Below, piece by piece: positions 1 through 10,200 of a stretch of 64,000 bases of DNA (positions are counted from its first letter, which is position 1; every line of letters begins with the position of its first letter). A model generated the notes under the pieces. The model saw nothing but the letters and a program-made list of their open reading frames with translations. It did not search any database and was not told the origin of the DNA. The stretch is from Rhodoferax koreense. GTDB taxonomy: Bacteria; Pseudomonadota; Gammaproteobacteria; Burkholderiales; Burkholderiaceae_C. Location: contig NZ_CP019236.1 of the NCBI RefSeq assembly GCF_001955695.1, positions 1,240,001 through 1,304,000 on the forward strand, written 5' to 3'. Both the position numbers and the translations under genes were made by a program.

Positions 1-85
1 CACGGCCAAAAAGGCTGACTGAAACCCGGTTTTCAAGAGGCAGCGGGCTGAGGGCGCCGCTGCCCGTGGCCAGTGGCGTAGCGGC

Positions 86-745
86 TCAGCGCCAGCCGTG
101 CCGGTAGCCCCCGCCGCCCCAGACATAACCCAGGTTCAGGTCGACCGAGACGGGCGCCACATAGGGCCGCACGTAGGGCGTCGCCTGGTACCAGGTGGGC
201 TGCTGCACGTAGACCGGCTGCGGCGCATAGGGCTGGCTCGAAATCGTCTGCACGGGCGCCTGCACCGGTGGCGGTGCGCTGTTGGCGGCGGGCGTTACCT
301 GCAGCGGAATCGTCGGGCCGGGATCCTGCGCGAGCTGCACGTTGTACTGCCGGCCGTTGTATTCGTAGACCACGTTGTAGCCCACGGTGCGGTTCTCGTA
401 GAAATTCTGCGTGCCGCAGTTCTGCACGTTCTGGTAGTAGGGTGCGCCGCTGCCTTCGACCCGGTCGCCGACCATGGCACCGCCCACCACGCCCAGGGCC
501 GTCGCCGCCGCGCGGCCGCCGCCGTGGCCGATGGTGTTGCCCAGCACCCCGCCGGCGATCATGCCCAGCAGTGCACCCGCGCCCGACTTCTGCGGCTCGA
601 CCGCGACCTGCTGGGTGCTGCACACCTGTCGCGGCACGCTGACCTGCTGCACCACGGGGGTGGAAGACAAGACCCGCCCAACTTCCTGGGCGAAAGTGAG
701 CCCTGTGCTCAGTGTCAGGGCGGAGAGCAAGATGATCTTTTTCAT
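86..745 (-). CDS. Glycine-zipper envelope protein (17 kDa surface-antigen-like)
   Basis: A 219-residue protein that begins with a Sec signal peptide (MKKIILLSALTLSTGLTFAQ, cleavage probably after TFA). Residues about 54-95 are very rich in Gly and Ala (GAGALLGMIAGGVLGNTIG, then GVVGGAMVGDRVEG), the pattern of the glycine-zipper 2TM family of outer-membrane or periplasmic proteins. The C-terminal half is rich in Pro, Gln, Tyr and Val and looks unstructured. There is no lipobox cysteine at the cleavage site. Function is unknown beyond envelope association. It is transcribed alone in the same direction as hemL, about 140 bp downstream of it. Family call is by composition and layout, not by an alignment. 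Confidence 0.8.
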   Translation of the reverse strand: MKKIILLSALTLSTGLTFAQEVGRVLSSTPVVQQVSVPRQVCSTQQVAVEPQKSGAGALLGMIAGGVLGNTIGHGGGRAAATALGVVGGAMVGDRVEGSGAPYYQNVQNCGTQNFYENRTVGYNVVYEYNGRQYNVQLAQDPGPTIPLQVTPAANSAPPPVQAPVQTISSQPYAPQPVYVQQPTWYQATPYVRPYVAPVSVDLNLGYVWGGGGYRHGWR

Positions 746-857
746 GGTGCAGATTAGAAACCCGATGGCCCTGAAAAGTTTAGACCTTTACCCGCCGTTT
801 TCAAATGCAAACGGCCAAGCCCCTGCCTGTGACGACTGTTTCACCTGCAAATCATGC

Positions 858-887
858 GCTGACGCAGATGCCATCTGCGCAGTCAGC
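858..887 (-). terminator. Stem-loop at the end of hemL
   Basis: The arms GCTGACGCAGAT (858-869) and ATCTGC...GTCAGC (873-887) form a strong stem with a small bulge and three-base loop, touching the hemL stop codon. There is no clear U-run after it on the minus strand, so it may be a 3'-end stabilising hairpin or a weak or Rho-assisted terminator. Confidence 0.4.
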
Positions 888-2200
888 TATGCTTTTGGTA
901 GTGTTTCAAAAACCTCGCGCGCGGCCGCCACCGTGGCCGCGATGTCGGCCTCGGTGTGGGCCGCGCTCACGAAGCCGGCCTCGTACAGCGCCGGCGCGAT
1001 GTAAACGCCACGGTCGAGCAGGCCGTGGAACAGGTGGTTGAAACGCGGGTTGCTGGTCTTCATGACCTGACCGTAGTTGGCAGGCAGGGCGTCGAGCAGG
1101 AAGAAGCCGAACATGCCGCCTTCGCTGTCGCCGCAGAAGGGCACCTCGGCGCCCAGCGCGGCCTGGGTGAGCCCGTTGACGAGCAGGCGGGTGGTGCGCG
1201 ACAGGTCTTCGTAGAAGCCCGGCTTCTGCACCTCTCGCAGGGTGGCCAGGCCGCAGGCGGTGGCCACCGGGTTGCCCGAAAGCGTGCCGGCCTGGTAGAC
1301 CGGGCCGAGCGGCGCGAGTTGCTCCATCACCGCGCGCGAGCCACCGAAGGCCGCCAGCGGCATGCCGCCGCCGATCACCTTGCCCAGCACCGTCATGTCG
1401 GGTTTGAAGCCGGGAATGGACTCTGCGTACACGCCCTGGGCACTCTGCAGCCCCACGCGGAAACCGGTCATCACCTCGTCGAACACCAGCAGCGCGCCGT
1501 GCTGGCTGCAGAGTTCGCGGCAGCGCTGCATGAAGGGCACGCTGGCGCGCACGAAGTTCATGTTGCCGGCGATCGGCTCGATGATCAGGCAGGCCACGTC
1601 CGGGCCGTGCAGCGAGAAGGCTTCCTCGAGCTGCGCCACGTTGTTGTATTCGAGCACCAGGGTGTGCTGCACCACCTCGGGCGGCACACCGGCGCTGGTG
1701 GGATTGCCGAAGGTTGCCAGGCCCGAGCCGGCCTTGACCAGCAGCGCGTCGGCATGGCCGTGGTAGCAGCCTTCGAACTTGATGAGGGTCTTGCGGCCCG
1801 TGGCGCCGCGCGCCAGGCGGATGGCGCTCATGCCGGCTTCGGTACCCGAGCTGACCAAGCGCACCATGTCCATCGAGGGCACGAGCTTGAGGATCTCTTC
1901 GGCCAGCTCGACCTCGCGCTCGGTCGGCGCGCCGTACGAGAAGCCTTCGAGCACGGCCCGCTGCACGGCCTCCACCACCGCCGGATGGCCATGGCCCAGG
2001 ATCATCGGGCCCCAGGAGCCGATGTAGTCGGTGTAGCGCCGGCCGTTCGCGTCCCAGAAGTAAGCGCCCTGGGCCTTGCTCACGAAGCGCGGCGTACCGC
2101 CCACCGCCTTGAAGGCGCGCACGGGAGAGTTCACGCCGCCGGGGATGACCTTCTGGGCGCGGGCGAACAGTTGCTGGTTCAGATCAATGTCTTGTGTCAT
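887..2200 (-). CDS. hemL: Glutamate-1-semialdehyde 2,1-aminomutase
   Basis: PLP enzyme that converts glutamate-1-semialdehyde to 5-aminolevulinate, the tetrapyrrole precursor in the C5 pathway; cytoplasmic. The 437-residue length is normal for HemL. The N-terminus [20 protein letters not shown] is a family hallmark; [16 protein letters not shown] is the cofactor-phosphate region and [18 protein letters not shown] holds the Schiff-base lysine. I chose the ATG at 2200 because upstream in-frame codons read as non-homologous sequence from the overlapping thiD gene. It overlaps the 3' end of thiD by 17 bp, so the two are probably co-transcribed and coupled. Confidence 0.97.
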   Translation of the reverse strand: MTQDIDLNQQLFARAQKVIPGGVNSPVRAFKAVGGTPRFVSKAQGAYFWDANGRRYTDYIGSWGPMILGHGHPAVVEAVQRAVLEGFSYGAPTEREVELAEEILKLVPSMDMVRLVSSGTEAGMSAIRLARGATGRKTLIKFEGCYHGHADALLVKAGSGLATFGNPTSAGVPPEVVQHTLVLEYNNVAQLEEAFSLHGPDVACLIIEPIAGNMNFVRASVPFMQRCRELCSQHGALLVFDEVMTGFRVGLQSAQGVYAESIPGFKPDMTVLGKVIGGGMPLAAFGGSRAVMEQLAPLGPVYQAGTLSGNPVATACGLATLREVQKPGFYEDLSRTTRLLVNGLTQAALGAEVPFCGDSEGGMFGFFLLDALPANYGQVMKTSNPRFNHLFHGLLDRGVYIAPALYEAGFVSAAHTEADIAATVAAAREVFETLPKA

Positions 2201-3152
2201 GGGGTGGGGCTTCCAGGGCGGCAATGGCTTTGAGGGTTTCTTCGTCGACTTCCTCGCCCGTGCCGTCGCCGTCCTCTTCGTCGGGCTGGGCCCAGAACAT
2301 GCGGTCGGGCACGACGTGGCCCATGCCGGGGCGGAAGCCGCCATCGAGGCAGCGGTCGAGGTAGCTCAGCGCCTCGGTCGCGGCTTCGCCGAGTTCGGTG
2401 CCGCTGGCCAGCAGCGCGGCGAGGGCGGCCGACAGGGTGTCGCCGGCGCCGGTGAACACGGCTTCGAAGAGTTCGAATTTCTCGCTGACCAGCACGGCCT
2501 GCGGGCTGGTCAGCACGTTGTCCACATGCTGGTCGGGCAAGGGGATGCCGGTGACCAGGGTGTAGGCCACGCCCATTTCGCCGGCCGCCTTGGCGATGTC
2601 GCGCGGGGTGGGGTTGCGGTCGTTGTTCCAGTCGGGCAGCAGCCAGCGGCGCAGGGTGCTGTGGTGTCCAACCAACACCGTGGTCTGCGGCAGCATGAGT
2701 TCGCGGAACGCGTCCAGGTACTCGTCGATCTTGTCCTCGTCCCACCACGAGAGGTTGGGCATGTATGCCACGAGCGGCACGTCGGCATAGTCGGCGGCGA
2801 TCTCGGCGATGGCGCTGATGTTCTCCGGGCTGCCGACGAATCCGACCTTGATGACTTGCACCGCCACGTCTTCCAGCACGGCGCGCGCCTGCTCGGCCAC
2901 GGCCTCCTCGTCGAAGGGAAAGTGCTCGAAGATCTCACCCGTATCGCGTGCGTAGGCGCCGGTCACCACCGGCAAGGCGTGCGCACCGACCGAGGCCATG
3001 GCCGCCACGTCGGCGGACAGCCCGCCGGCGCCGCTGGGGTCGCTGGCGTTGAAGACCATCACGCAGGCCGGGCCGGCCAGATCGTCGTCGTCTTCTCCGG
3101 GCGCGGGATCGTCCGCGGTGGTGATGGGCAGGTCGGTGGGGGGTGTGGTCAT
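2184..3152 (-). CDS. thiD: Hydroxymethylpyrimidine/phosphomethylpyrimidine kinase (ThiD-like)
   Basis: A 322-residue ribokinase-fold kinase of the ThiD family, which phosphorylates HMP and HMP-P in thiamine pyrimidine synthesis. [19 protein letters not shown] near residue 32 is the substrate/phosphate motif of the family, and [17 protein letters not shown] (about residue 233) holds the catalytic Asp and anion hole. The N-terminus has an extra acidic stretch ([12 protein letters not shown]), and the C-terminal 60 residues with an acidic tail are longer than in typical 265-residue ThiD. Its 3' end overlaps hemL. It is transcribed away from the rubredoxin gene. A related pyridoxal kinase role cannot be excluded from sequence alone. 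Confidence 0.85.
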   Translation of the reverse strand: MTTPPTDLPITTADDPAPGEDDDDLAGPACVMVFNASDPSGAGGLSADVAAMASVGAHALPVVTGAYARDTGEIFEHFPFDEEAVAEQARAVLEDVAVQVIKVGFVGSPENISAIAEIAADYADVPLVAYMPNLSWWDEDKIDEYLDAFRELMLPQTTVLVGHHSTLRRWLLPDWNNDRNPTPRDIAKAAGEMGVAYTLVTGIPLPDQHVDNVLTSPQAVLVSEKFELFEAVFTGAGDTLSAALAALLASGTELGEAATEALSYLDRCLDGGFRPGMGHVVPDRMFWAQPDEEDGDGTGEEVDEETLKAIAALEAPPHDTRH

Positions 3153-3206
3153 GGGCGTGTTGCCGGCCGGTGGGAGGCCAGTGGAGGCAAGAGGACGGGC
3201 CGGGCT

Positions 3207-3236
3207 TTGGAGGGGCCGGTTGCCTATATATACAAT
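3207..3236 (+). promoter_or_regulatory. Sigma-70-type promoter candidate for rubA-pilGHIJ-chpA
   Basis: TTGGAG (3207-3212), 18 bp spacer and TACAAT (3231-3236) lie about 32 bp before the rubredoxin start in an otherwise rare AT-rich patch (TATATATACAAT). The patch lies between divergent thiD and rubA, so it may serve both directions. Confidence 0.45.
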
Positions 3237-3267
3237 CGTTGCATTCTATTCGAAGGCCCCTTAAGCT

Positions 3268-3441
3268 GTGACTGATACCAAAACCTGGATGTGTTTGATT
3301 TGCGGCTGGATTTACGACGAAGCCACGGGCGCGCCGGAGCACGGCATCGCCGCCGGAACGCCCTGGTCCGCCGTGCCCATGAACTGGACTTGCCCGGAAT
3401 GCGGAGCACGCAAGGAAGATTTCGAGATGGTCCAGCTCTGA
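3268..3441 (+). CDS. rubA: Rubredoxin
   Basis: A small, 57-residue protein read from a GTG start (VTDTKTWMCLICGWIYDEA...). It has the two CxxC iron-binding knuckles of rubredoxin, CLICGWIYDE near residues 9-18 and CPECGARKEDFE near residues 42-53, with the expected spacing and Tyr/Trp core. Rubredoxins carry one electron through an Fe(Cys)4 centre to oxygenases or other partners in the cytoplasm. It sits upstream of pilG in the same orientation, an arrangement I recall as common in Comamonadaceae, so it is probably the first gene of the pil-chp transcript. A direct functional link to twitching motility is not known. Confidence 0.93.
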   Translation: MTDTKTWMCLICGWIYDEATGAPEHGIAAGTPWSAVPMNWTCPECGARKEDFEMVQL

Positions 3442-3544
3442 GGGCCTTGGCCTCCTTGTTCAAGGCTTCAGACGGCTTGGTTTCCGCCTGCATCCGCGGC
3501 GCCGCCGGCCCGCACCATTCATGGTCATTCAGGAGCCGCATCAC

Positions 3545-3955
3545 GTGACGACATCCCTTTCGACCTACAGGGTGCTGGTGGTGGACGACAGCAACACCAT
3601 CCGCCGCAGCGCCGAGATTTTCCTGAAGCAGGGCGGCCACGAGGTGCTGCTGGCCGAAGACGGCTTCGATGCGCTGTCCAAGATCAACGACCATGCGCCG
3701 CAGCTGATCTTCTGCGACATCCTGATGCCCAAGCTCGACGGCTACCAGACCTGCGCCATCATCAAGCGCAATCCGCGGTTTTCCGCGATCCCGGTGGTCA
3801 TGCTGTCGTCCAAGGACGGCGTGTTCGACAAGGCGCGCGGGCGCATGGTCGGCTCGCAGGACTACCTCACCAAACCATTCACCAAAGACCAGTTGCTGCA
3901 GGCTGTGCAGCAGTTCGGCGCGACTGCCCCGCAGGCGCTGCAAGGAGTTGCCTGA
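3545..3955 (+). CDS. pilG: Twitching-motility response regulator PilG
   Basis: Single-domain CheY-like receiver of 136 residues. VLVVDDSNTIRRS gives the acidic pocket, Asp58 in IFCDILMPKLDG is the phospho-acceptor, and the K of LTKPFTKDQ is the conserved lysine. In the Pil-Chp system PilG is phosphorylated by ChpA and promotes pilus extension and cAMP signalling. I chose the GTG at 3545 because AGGAG lies nine bases upstream; an in-frame ATG at 3521 has no ribosome site. Its stop overlaps the pilH start as TGATG, so translation is coupled. Identity as PilG rather than PilH rests on gene order and on being the first of the two regulators. Confidence 0.93.
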   Translation: MTTSLSTYRVLVVDDSNTIRRSAEIFLKQGGHEVLLAEDGFDALSKINDHAPQLIFCDILMPKLDGYQTCAIIKRNPRFSAIPVVMLSSKDGVFDKARGRMVGSQDYLTKPFTKDQLLQAVQQFGATAPQALQGVA

Positions 3956-4326
3956 TGCCCATCCACAACGTGCTCATCGTCGACGATTCCAAGACCGAGC
4001 TGATGTACCTCACCGGCCTGCTGCAGAAGAGTGGCATGAGCGTGCGCACCGCCGAGAATGCCGAGGACGCGTTCAAGCGGCTCGAGGAACAGAAGCCCGA
4101 CCTGATCCTGATGGACGTGGTCATGCCGGGGCAGAACGGCTTCCAGCTCACGCGTTCGATCAGCCGCAATCCCGCCTATGCCGACGTGCCGATCATCATG
4201 TGCACCAGCAAGAATCAGGAGACCGACCGGGTGTGGGGCTTGCGCCAGGGCGCACGCGACTACATCACCAAACCCGTCGATGCCGCCGAACTGAAGGCCA
4301 AGATCAACGCCTTGAACGCACCCTGA
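3955..4326 (+). CDS. pilH: Twitching-motility response regulator PilH
   Basis: A 123-residue CheY-like receiver with no output domain. VLIVDDSKTELMYL holds the acidic pair, Asp54 in LILMDVVMPGQNG is the phosphorylation site and YITKPVDAAE supplies the conserved Lys. PilH acts with PilG downstream of ChpA and is thought to drain phosphate or favour pilus retraction. It begins inside the pilG stop codon and ends 6 bp before pilI, within a tight operon. Confidence 0.94.
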   Translation: MPIHNVLIVDDSKTELMYLTGLLQKSGMSVRTAENAEDAFKRLEEQKPDLILMDVVMPGQNGFQLTRSISRNPAYADVPIIMCTSKNQETDRVWGLRQGARDYITKPVDAAELKAKINALNAP

Positions 4327-4332
4327 TCACCG

Positions 4333-4857
4333 ATGGCCAACCGCGAAGCCATCCGAGAACTCCAAGCCCGCCTTGCCCAACGCCTGCAGGCGGCCCGAAC
4401 CGAGGGTCGTTCCGTGCAGTGGCTCGCCGTGGAGGCGCGCGGTGAACGTTATCTGTTCCCGCTGGCCCAGGCCGGCGAGATCTTCGGCTGGCCGGCGTTG
4501 CAGCCAACCCCCTATACACACACATGGTTCCTCGGCGTGGCCAATCTGCGCGGCGGGCTTTGCGGCGTGGTCGACCTGGCGGCCTTCCTCAGCGGCGTGC
4601 CGACCCCGGCCGATGCCGACCGCGCCGATAGCAGCCTGCTGACCTTCAACCACACGCTCGAGATCAATTGCGCGCTGGTGATCGACCGCCTGGCCGGCCT
4701 GCGCGGCCCCGAGGCTTTCAGCGCCGCCATGCCGCCCGCGCCCGAGGCGCCCGCGTATTTCGGCCCCTCCCGTACCGATGCGGACGGCCTTGCCTGGCGC
4801 GAGATCGATCTGCTCGCCTTGTCCCAATCCCCTGTTTTTCTGAGCATCAATGCTTAG
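4333..4857 (+). CDS. pilI: CheW-like coupling protein PilI
   Basis: A 174-residue CheW-domain protein that should dock the receptor PilJ to the kinase ChpA at the inner membrane. After a helical N-terminus ([19 protein letters not shown]) the CheW fold starts at [22 protein letters not shown]; the segment [21 protein letters not shown] is the typical CheW core with the NLRG signature. Length and operon position match PilI of Pseudomonas and Xanthomonas. The last codons precede pilJ by 37 bp if pilJ starts at 4895. Confidence 0.93.
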   Translation: MANREAIRELQARLAQRLQAARTEGRSVQWLAVEARGERYLFPLAQAGEIFGWPALQPTPYTHTWFLGVANLRGGLCGVVDLAAFLSGVPTPADADRADSSLLTFNHTLEINCALVIDRLAGLRGPEAFSAAMPPAPEAPAYFGPSRTDADGLAWREIDLLALSQSPVFLSINA

Positions 4858-4894
4858 GGCCAAGGGCCTGTTCACCTCGTTAGAAAGCTGCACC

Positions 4895-7171
4895 ATGTCC
4901 GTTGTTGTCAAGCTGACACAGCTGTTCGAAAAAAAGCCGCAGCCGCAGCCCGACTTCGCGGGCAGCCTCGGCATGTCCGAGTCCGGGCCGGAGTCGCAGT
5001 TCGGCGGCGGCATGTATGCGCCGTCATCGGGGCCGGCGGCGTCATCGGGTGCTGACGGCGGCTTCGCCGAAAGCCGTTTTGTCGGCGGCATCTCGCCGCA
5101 GCCGGTCGAGGAGCGCGTGGCCTTGCCTTTGCTGGGCCTGCGCCTGCCCGGGCAGCACCAGCGCGTTCTCGTGACGACGCTGGTGGTGTCGCTGCTGGTG
5201 CTGATCGGCCTGACCGCCTACTCGCTGCGCCAGGCCGATAAGGTGGCGCAGCAGCTCGCGGCCACCGGCCAGGCGCTGATGCAGTCGCAGCGGCTCGCCA
5301 AATCGGTGTCGCAGGCGCTGGTCGGCAGCGCCGCGGCCTTTCCCGACGTGGCCGACAGCGCGGGTGTGCTGGCGCGCACGGTGCGCGGCCTGGAGAACGG
5401 CGACGATCGCCTGTCCCCGGTCGGCGGCGACGTGCTGGCCGAGGTGCAGAAGGCCGACCCGCTCATGCAGCGGGCCGAGAAGAACGCGGCCACCGTGATG
5501 GCCCAGCAGAAGGTGTTGACCCAGGTTGGCGGTGCGCTGCGCAACGTGAACCGGCAGTCCTCCGACCTGCTCGAGGTGGCCGAGGGCATTTCGGCGCTGA
5601 AGCTGCAGCAGAACGCCGCACCGATCGAGCTCTCCGCGGCCGGCCAACTGGTGATGCTGACGCAGCGCATCGGCAAGTCGGCCAACGAATTCCAGACCAT
5701 GGAAGGCGTCAGCCCGGAGGCCGTGTTCCTGCTCGGCAAGGACCTGAATTCCTTCAAGGAAATCGCCCAGGGCATGCTCGACGGCAGCAGCGAACTGCGC
5801 CTGCCCGCAGCGCGCGACGCGGCCACGCGCGAGCGGCTCACGGCGCTGCTCAAGCTCTATGACCAGACCCGTGCCGAGGCCGGCAGCATCCTCGGCAACC
5901 TGCAGGGCCTGGTGTCGGCGCGCGACGCGCAGGCTGCCATCGTGAACGACAGCGAGCCCTTGCGCCGCCAGCTCGAATCCGTGCAGGACAAACTTTCGGC
6001 GCAAACCGGCCTCGGGCCCGTCGTGCTTGGCCTGCTGGCCCTGTCCGCGCTGCTGGCGCTGGCCTGCGGTGCCGGCCTGGCCGCGGTCCAGCTGCGCGGC
6101 AGCGAGCAGCGCCAGGCGCTGGCCGAGGCGCAGCGTGTGCATGCCGAAGGCTTGCAGCAGGAAGCCAAGCGCGTGAACGACGCCAACCAGGCGGCCATTT
6201 TGCGGCTCATGAACGAACTGCAGACGGTGGCCGAGGGTGACCTCACGCAGGAGGCCACGGTCACCGAAGACATCACCGGTGCCATCGCCGATTCGGTGAA
6301 CTACACCGTCGAGGAATTGCGCGTGCTGGTCGGCAGCGTGCAGAACACCGCCACGCGGGTGGCGCAGACCACGGCCCAGGTCGACAGCACCTCGACCGAA
6401 CTGCTGGCTGCCTCCACCGAACAGCTGCGCGAGATCCGCGAGACCGGCCGCTCGGTCCTGGACATGGCCTCGCGCATCAACGAGGTGTCGAGCCAGGCGC
6501 AGGAATCGGCCTCGGTGGCGCGCCAGTCGCTGCAGGCGGCCGACTCCGGTCTGCAGGCGGTGCAGGACGCCATCGGCGGCATGAACGCCATCCGCGACCA
6601 GATCCAGGAAACCTCGAAGCGCATCAAGCGGCTCGGCGAGTCCTCGCAGGAGATCGGCGAAATCACCGAACTGATTTCCGACATCACCGAGCAGACCAAC
6701 GTGCTCGCGCTGAACGCGGCCATCCAGGCGGCCTCGGCCGGCGAGGCCGGGCGCGGCTTCTCGGTGGTGGCCGAGGAAGTGCAGCGGCTGGCCGAACGCT
6801 CGGCCGACGCCACGCGCCAGATTGCCGCGCTGGTGAAGGCGATCCAGACCGACACGCAGGATGCCGTGGCCGCCATGGAGCGCTCCACCCAGGGCGTGGT
6901 GGCCGGGGCCCGGCTGTCCGACAGCGCGGGTACGGCGCTTTCCGAGATCGACCGTGTTTCGCGCCGACTGGCCGAACTCATCGAGCAGATCTCCAGCGCC
7001 ACCTCGCGCGAGGCCGAGAAGGCCAACGTGGTGGCCGACAACATCCAGCACATCTTCGCCGTGACCGAGCAGACCGGGCAGGGCACGCGCACCACCGCGC
7101 AACAGGTGCGCGAACTCTCGCACATGGCCGAGGAGTTGCGGCAGTCGGTGGCGCGCTTCAAAATCGCCTAG
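4895..7171 (+). CDS. pilJ: Methyl-accepting chemotaxis receptor PilJ
   Basis: The 758-residue receptor of the Pil-Chp pathway. An acidic, Gly-rich cytoplasmic N-terminus of about 80 residues precedes TM1 ([21 protein letters not shown]). A long periplasmic PilJ-type helical domain with type IV pili nitrate/nitrite-like repeats follows, then TM2 ([20 protein letters not shown]), a HAMP region and an MCP signalling domain with the hairpin tip [21 protein letters not shown] chose ATG 4895 ([11 protein letters not shown]) because the alternative at 4850 adds 15 residues that overlap pilI. PilJ is thought to sense pilus state on contact with surfaces. Confidence 0.94.
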   Translation: MSVVVKLTQLFEKKPQPQPDFAGSLGMSESGPESQFGGGMYAPSSGPAASSGADGGFAESRFVGGISPQPVEERVALPLLGLRLPGQHQRVLVTTLVVSLLVLIGLTAYSLRQADKVAQQLAATGQALMQSQRLAKSVSQALVGSAAAFPDVADSAGVLARTVRGLENGDDRLSPVGGDVLAEVQKADPLMQRAEKNAATVMAQQKVLTQVGGALRNVNRQSSDLLEVAEGISALKLQQNAAPIELSAAGQLVMLTQRIGKSANEFQTMEGVSPEAVFLLGKDLNSFKEIAQGMLDGSSELRLPAARDAATRERLTALLKLYDQTRAEAGSILGNLQGLVSARDAQAAIVNDSEPLRRQLESVQDKLSAQTGLGPVVLGLLALSALLALACGAGLAAVQLRGSEQRQALAEAQRVHAEGLQQEAKRVNDANQAAILRLMNELQTVAEGDLTQEATVTEDITGAIADSVNYTVEELRVLVGSVQNTATRVAQTTAQVDSTSTELLAASTEQLREIRETGRSVLDMASRINEVSSQAQESASVARQSLQAADSGLQAVQDAIGGMNAIRDQIQETSKRIKRLGESSQEIGEITELISDITEQTNVLALNAAIQAASAGEAGRGFSVVAEEVQRLAERSADATRQIAALVKAIQTDTQDAVAAMERSTQGVVAGARLSDSAGTALSEIDRVSRRLAELIEQISSATSREAEKANVVADNIQHIFAVTEQTGQGTRTTAQQVRELSHMAEELRQSVARFKIA

Positions 7172-7222
7172 CGGCTCCGGCAGCTCCCATTCACCGATCG
7201 AACGTCCAACGCATTGCCGTCC

Positions 7223-10200
7223 ATGAACGCCTTCCTGCCAGACCCTCCGGCCACCGCCGCCGATCTGCCCGATCAGGACCTCGGGCCGCTGGCCTGGGTG
7301 CTCGACGAGTTGCGCAAGACGCTGGACGGGGCCGTCAAGGCGCTGCGCCGCTACACGCGCGAGGCCGAGTCGGCCCACGAGGCCGGTTTCGCGCCGCCCG
7401 ACACCGCCCACCTGCGCATGGCGCGCCAGCAGTTGCACATGGCGCTGGGCGCGATGGAAATGGTCGGCCTGGCGCAGCCGGCGCTGGTGCTGCGCGGCAT
7501 GGAACAGGCCGCGAACAGGTTCGTCGAACAACCCGAGACCTGTAGCGAGGACGCGACGGCGAAGATCGAGCGTGCGAGCTTCGCGCTGATCGACTACCTC
7601 GAAGGTGTGCTCGCCGGCAAGGCGCTGTCGCCGGTCGGCCTGTTCCCGCAGTACCGCGACGTGCAGGGGCTGGTCGGCGGGGCGCAAGCGCATCCCGCCG
7701 ACCTGTGGCCGATGGAGGCACCGTCCGCCGCCGTGGGCGGCCTGGTTCCGATGGCGCCGCTGGCCTATGGTCCGCCGGTGCGCACGCGACTCGACCAGGC
7801 CGTGCTGAAGACGGTGAAGACCGGGGACCCCGCCGCCGCGCAGGAGCTAGGCCTCATCAGCCTTGGCCTGGCCGCGGCGCAGACCGCGCCGCCCGCGCGC
7901 GCGTTCTGGACCTTGTCCGCGGCGTATTTCGAAGGCCTGGGCCAGGGCCTGTTTCCGGCCGATCTTTATGCCAAACGCATCGCCTCGCGCGTGCTCACGC
8001 AATACGCGGCGCTCGCCAAGGGCGAAACGGCGATCACGCGGCGCCTGGTGCAGGACATGTTGTTCTTCTGCGCGCAGGCCGTGCCCGCGCAGGATGCGGA
8101 AGTGCCCACACTGGCGGCCGTGCGCAAGGCCTACAACCTGCAGCGACACACGCCGGTGGACTACGAGACGCGGCGCTTCGGCCGTTTCGATCCGGCGCTG
8201 CTGGCCCAGGCACGCAAACGCCTGGCGGCTGCCACCGAAACCTGGTCGGCGCTGGCCGGTGGCGACACCCATCGCTTCAAGACGGCGCACGACCAGTTCG
8301 CCCTGGTGGGCGAATCGCTGACCAGGCTGCATCCGGAGAGCGCGGTGCTGGCACAGGCGCTGACGCAGGCCGTCGAGGTAACGGTGCGCTCCAACGCCGC
8401 GCCGCCGGCCGCGCTCGGCATGGAAGTCGCCACGTCGGTGCTCTACCTCGAAGCCGCCTACGAAGAGCTCGACCAGGCCAACGTGCACATGGCCGAACGC
8501 GCCCAACTGCTCGCCGGCCGGCTGCAGCGCGTGATGCGCGGCGGCCAGCCCGAACCGCTCGATCCGTGGATGGAAGAGCTCTACCACCGCGTGAGCGACC
8601 GCCAGACCATGGGCAGTGTGGTCGACGAACTGCGCAGTTCGCTCGGCGACGTCGAGCAGACCCTCGACCAGTTCTTCCGCACCCCGCGCGAGAAGGTGCC
8701 GCTGGCCAAGGTGGCCAACCAGCTTTCGCAGATGCGCGGCGTGTTGTCGGTGCTCGGGCTGGAGCAGGCCTCTCACGCCGTGATGCGCATGCGTGAATCG
8801 GTGGATCGTTTCATCACCGACGACCTGAGCGACGCGGCCGAACGCGGCCAGCGCTTCGACCGGCTCGGCAACAGCCTGGGCGCACTGGGTTTTCTGATCG
8901 ACATGCTGGCCTACCAGCCGACGCTGGCCAAGAAGCTTTTCGTCTACGACGAGGACGCCGGCGAATTCCGGCTCGTGATGGGGCGCACGGCCTCGCACCA
9001 TGTCGAGGAAGAAGCCGAACCGGCGTCCCATCTGGCGGCCGCCGTGCCCGAGCCTACCGAGCCGCTCGGCGCCCACGGCCCCGAAAACGCCGAAAGCCCC
9101 GAAGGTCATTTCCCGGCGCTCGACGGTGTGGCCGCTGCCGATGCGCCCGAACCCGTGGCCTCGCCGGCCGTATGGCAGCCGGAACTGGTTTCCGAACCGC
9201 TGCCGCTCCTGGCCGAAGCCGCCTCGGCGGCCGAGTCCCTGGCGGCGCCGATCGAGCCACCGCTGCCCGACATCGCGCCGACCACCGAAGACGCCGTGCT
9301 CGGCCACGCCGACCCGACCGTCGGCGCCACCGCGCTGGACGCCCCGGTCGAAGATGGCAACGAAGACGACGACGAGCTGCGCGACATCTTCCTCGACGAG
9401 GCCCGTGAGGTGGTGCAGACCGGACTGGCCGCCGTGCAGGAACTGCACGGCGAGGCGACGGCCGCCAGCGCGCAGACCAGCCTGCGGCGTGCCTTCCACA
9501 CGCTCAAAGGCAGCGCCCGCATGGTCGGGCTGAACGAGTTCGGCGAGGCCGGCTGGGCCATGGAGCAGTTGCTCAACAGCTGGCTGGCCGAGCAGGCGCC
9601 GGCCACGCCGGCCCTGCTGACACTCGCCGAAGACGCCCTGCGCGGCCTGAGCCTGTGGGTCGAGGACATTGCCGTCGATGCCGCCCAAGGCTGGCGTGCC
9701 GAACCTTTCCGCACCGCAGCCGACGCCTTGCGGCTCGAGCGCCGCAGCGTGCCGCTGGCCCTGCCGATGGGGTTGGCGGGTGGGGCGGAAGTCGCTGCGC
9801 TGGAGCAACCCGCAGCGGCGCCCCAGGAAACGCCGGTCGAGGCCATGCACGTGCAGGCGGATGCCGAAGAAGTCGAGGCGCCGCCGATCGTCGAGCCCGT
9901 ATTGGAGCCTGCGCCGGAACCCGAGCCCGAAGCCCATCCCGAAGCCCACGCCGAAGAGGCCGTCGCCCCCGAAGCCGAACTCACCGCCGAGCCCGACTTC
10001 GAGGAAACCGTGCAGGAGATCCCGCAGACGGTCGAAGAAGCCGCACCAGCCGCTGCCGAGCCCGGCTTCGAACATCTCGATTTCGACATCGATTTCGGCG
10101 ATCTCGCCGGCGTGGCGGATGCAAATGCCGAAGCGGTGGTTGATGTGGAAGTGGAGGCGGAGGCCGACGCCGCCCCGGCGCTGCCGCCGGATGATCTGAT

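Noticed and set aside
1..85. Possible partial gene at the left edge
   Set aside because: No open frame with protein-like sequence and no clear signal; nothing supported.
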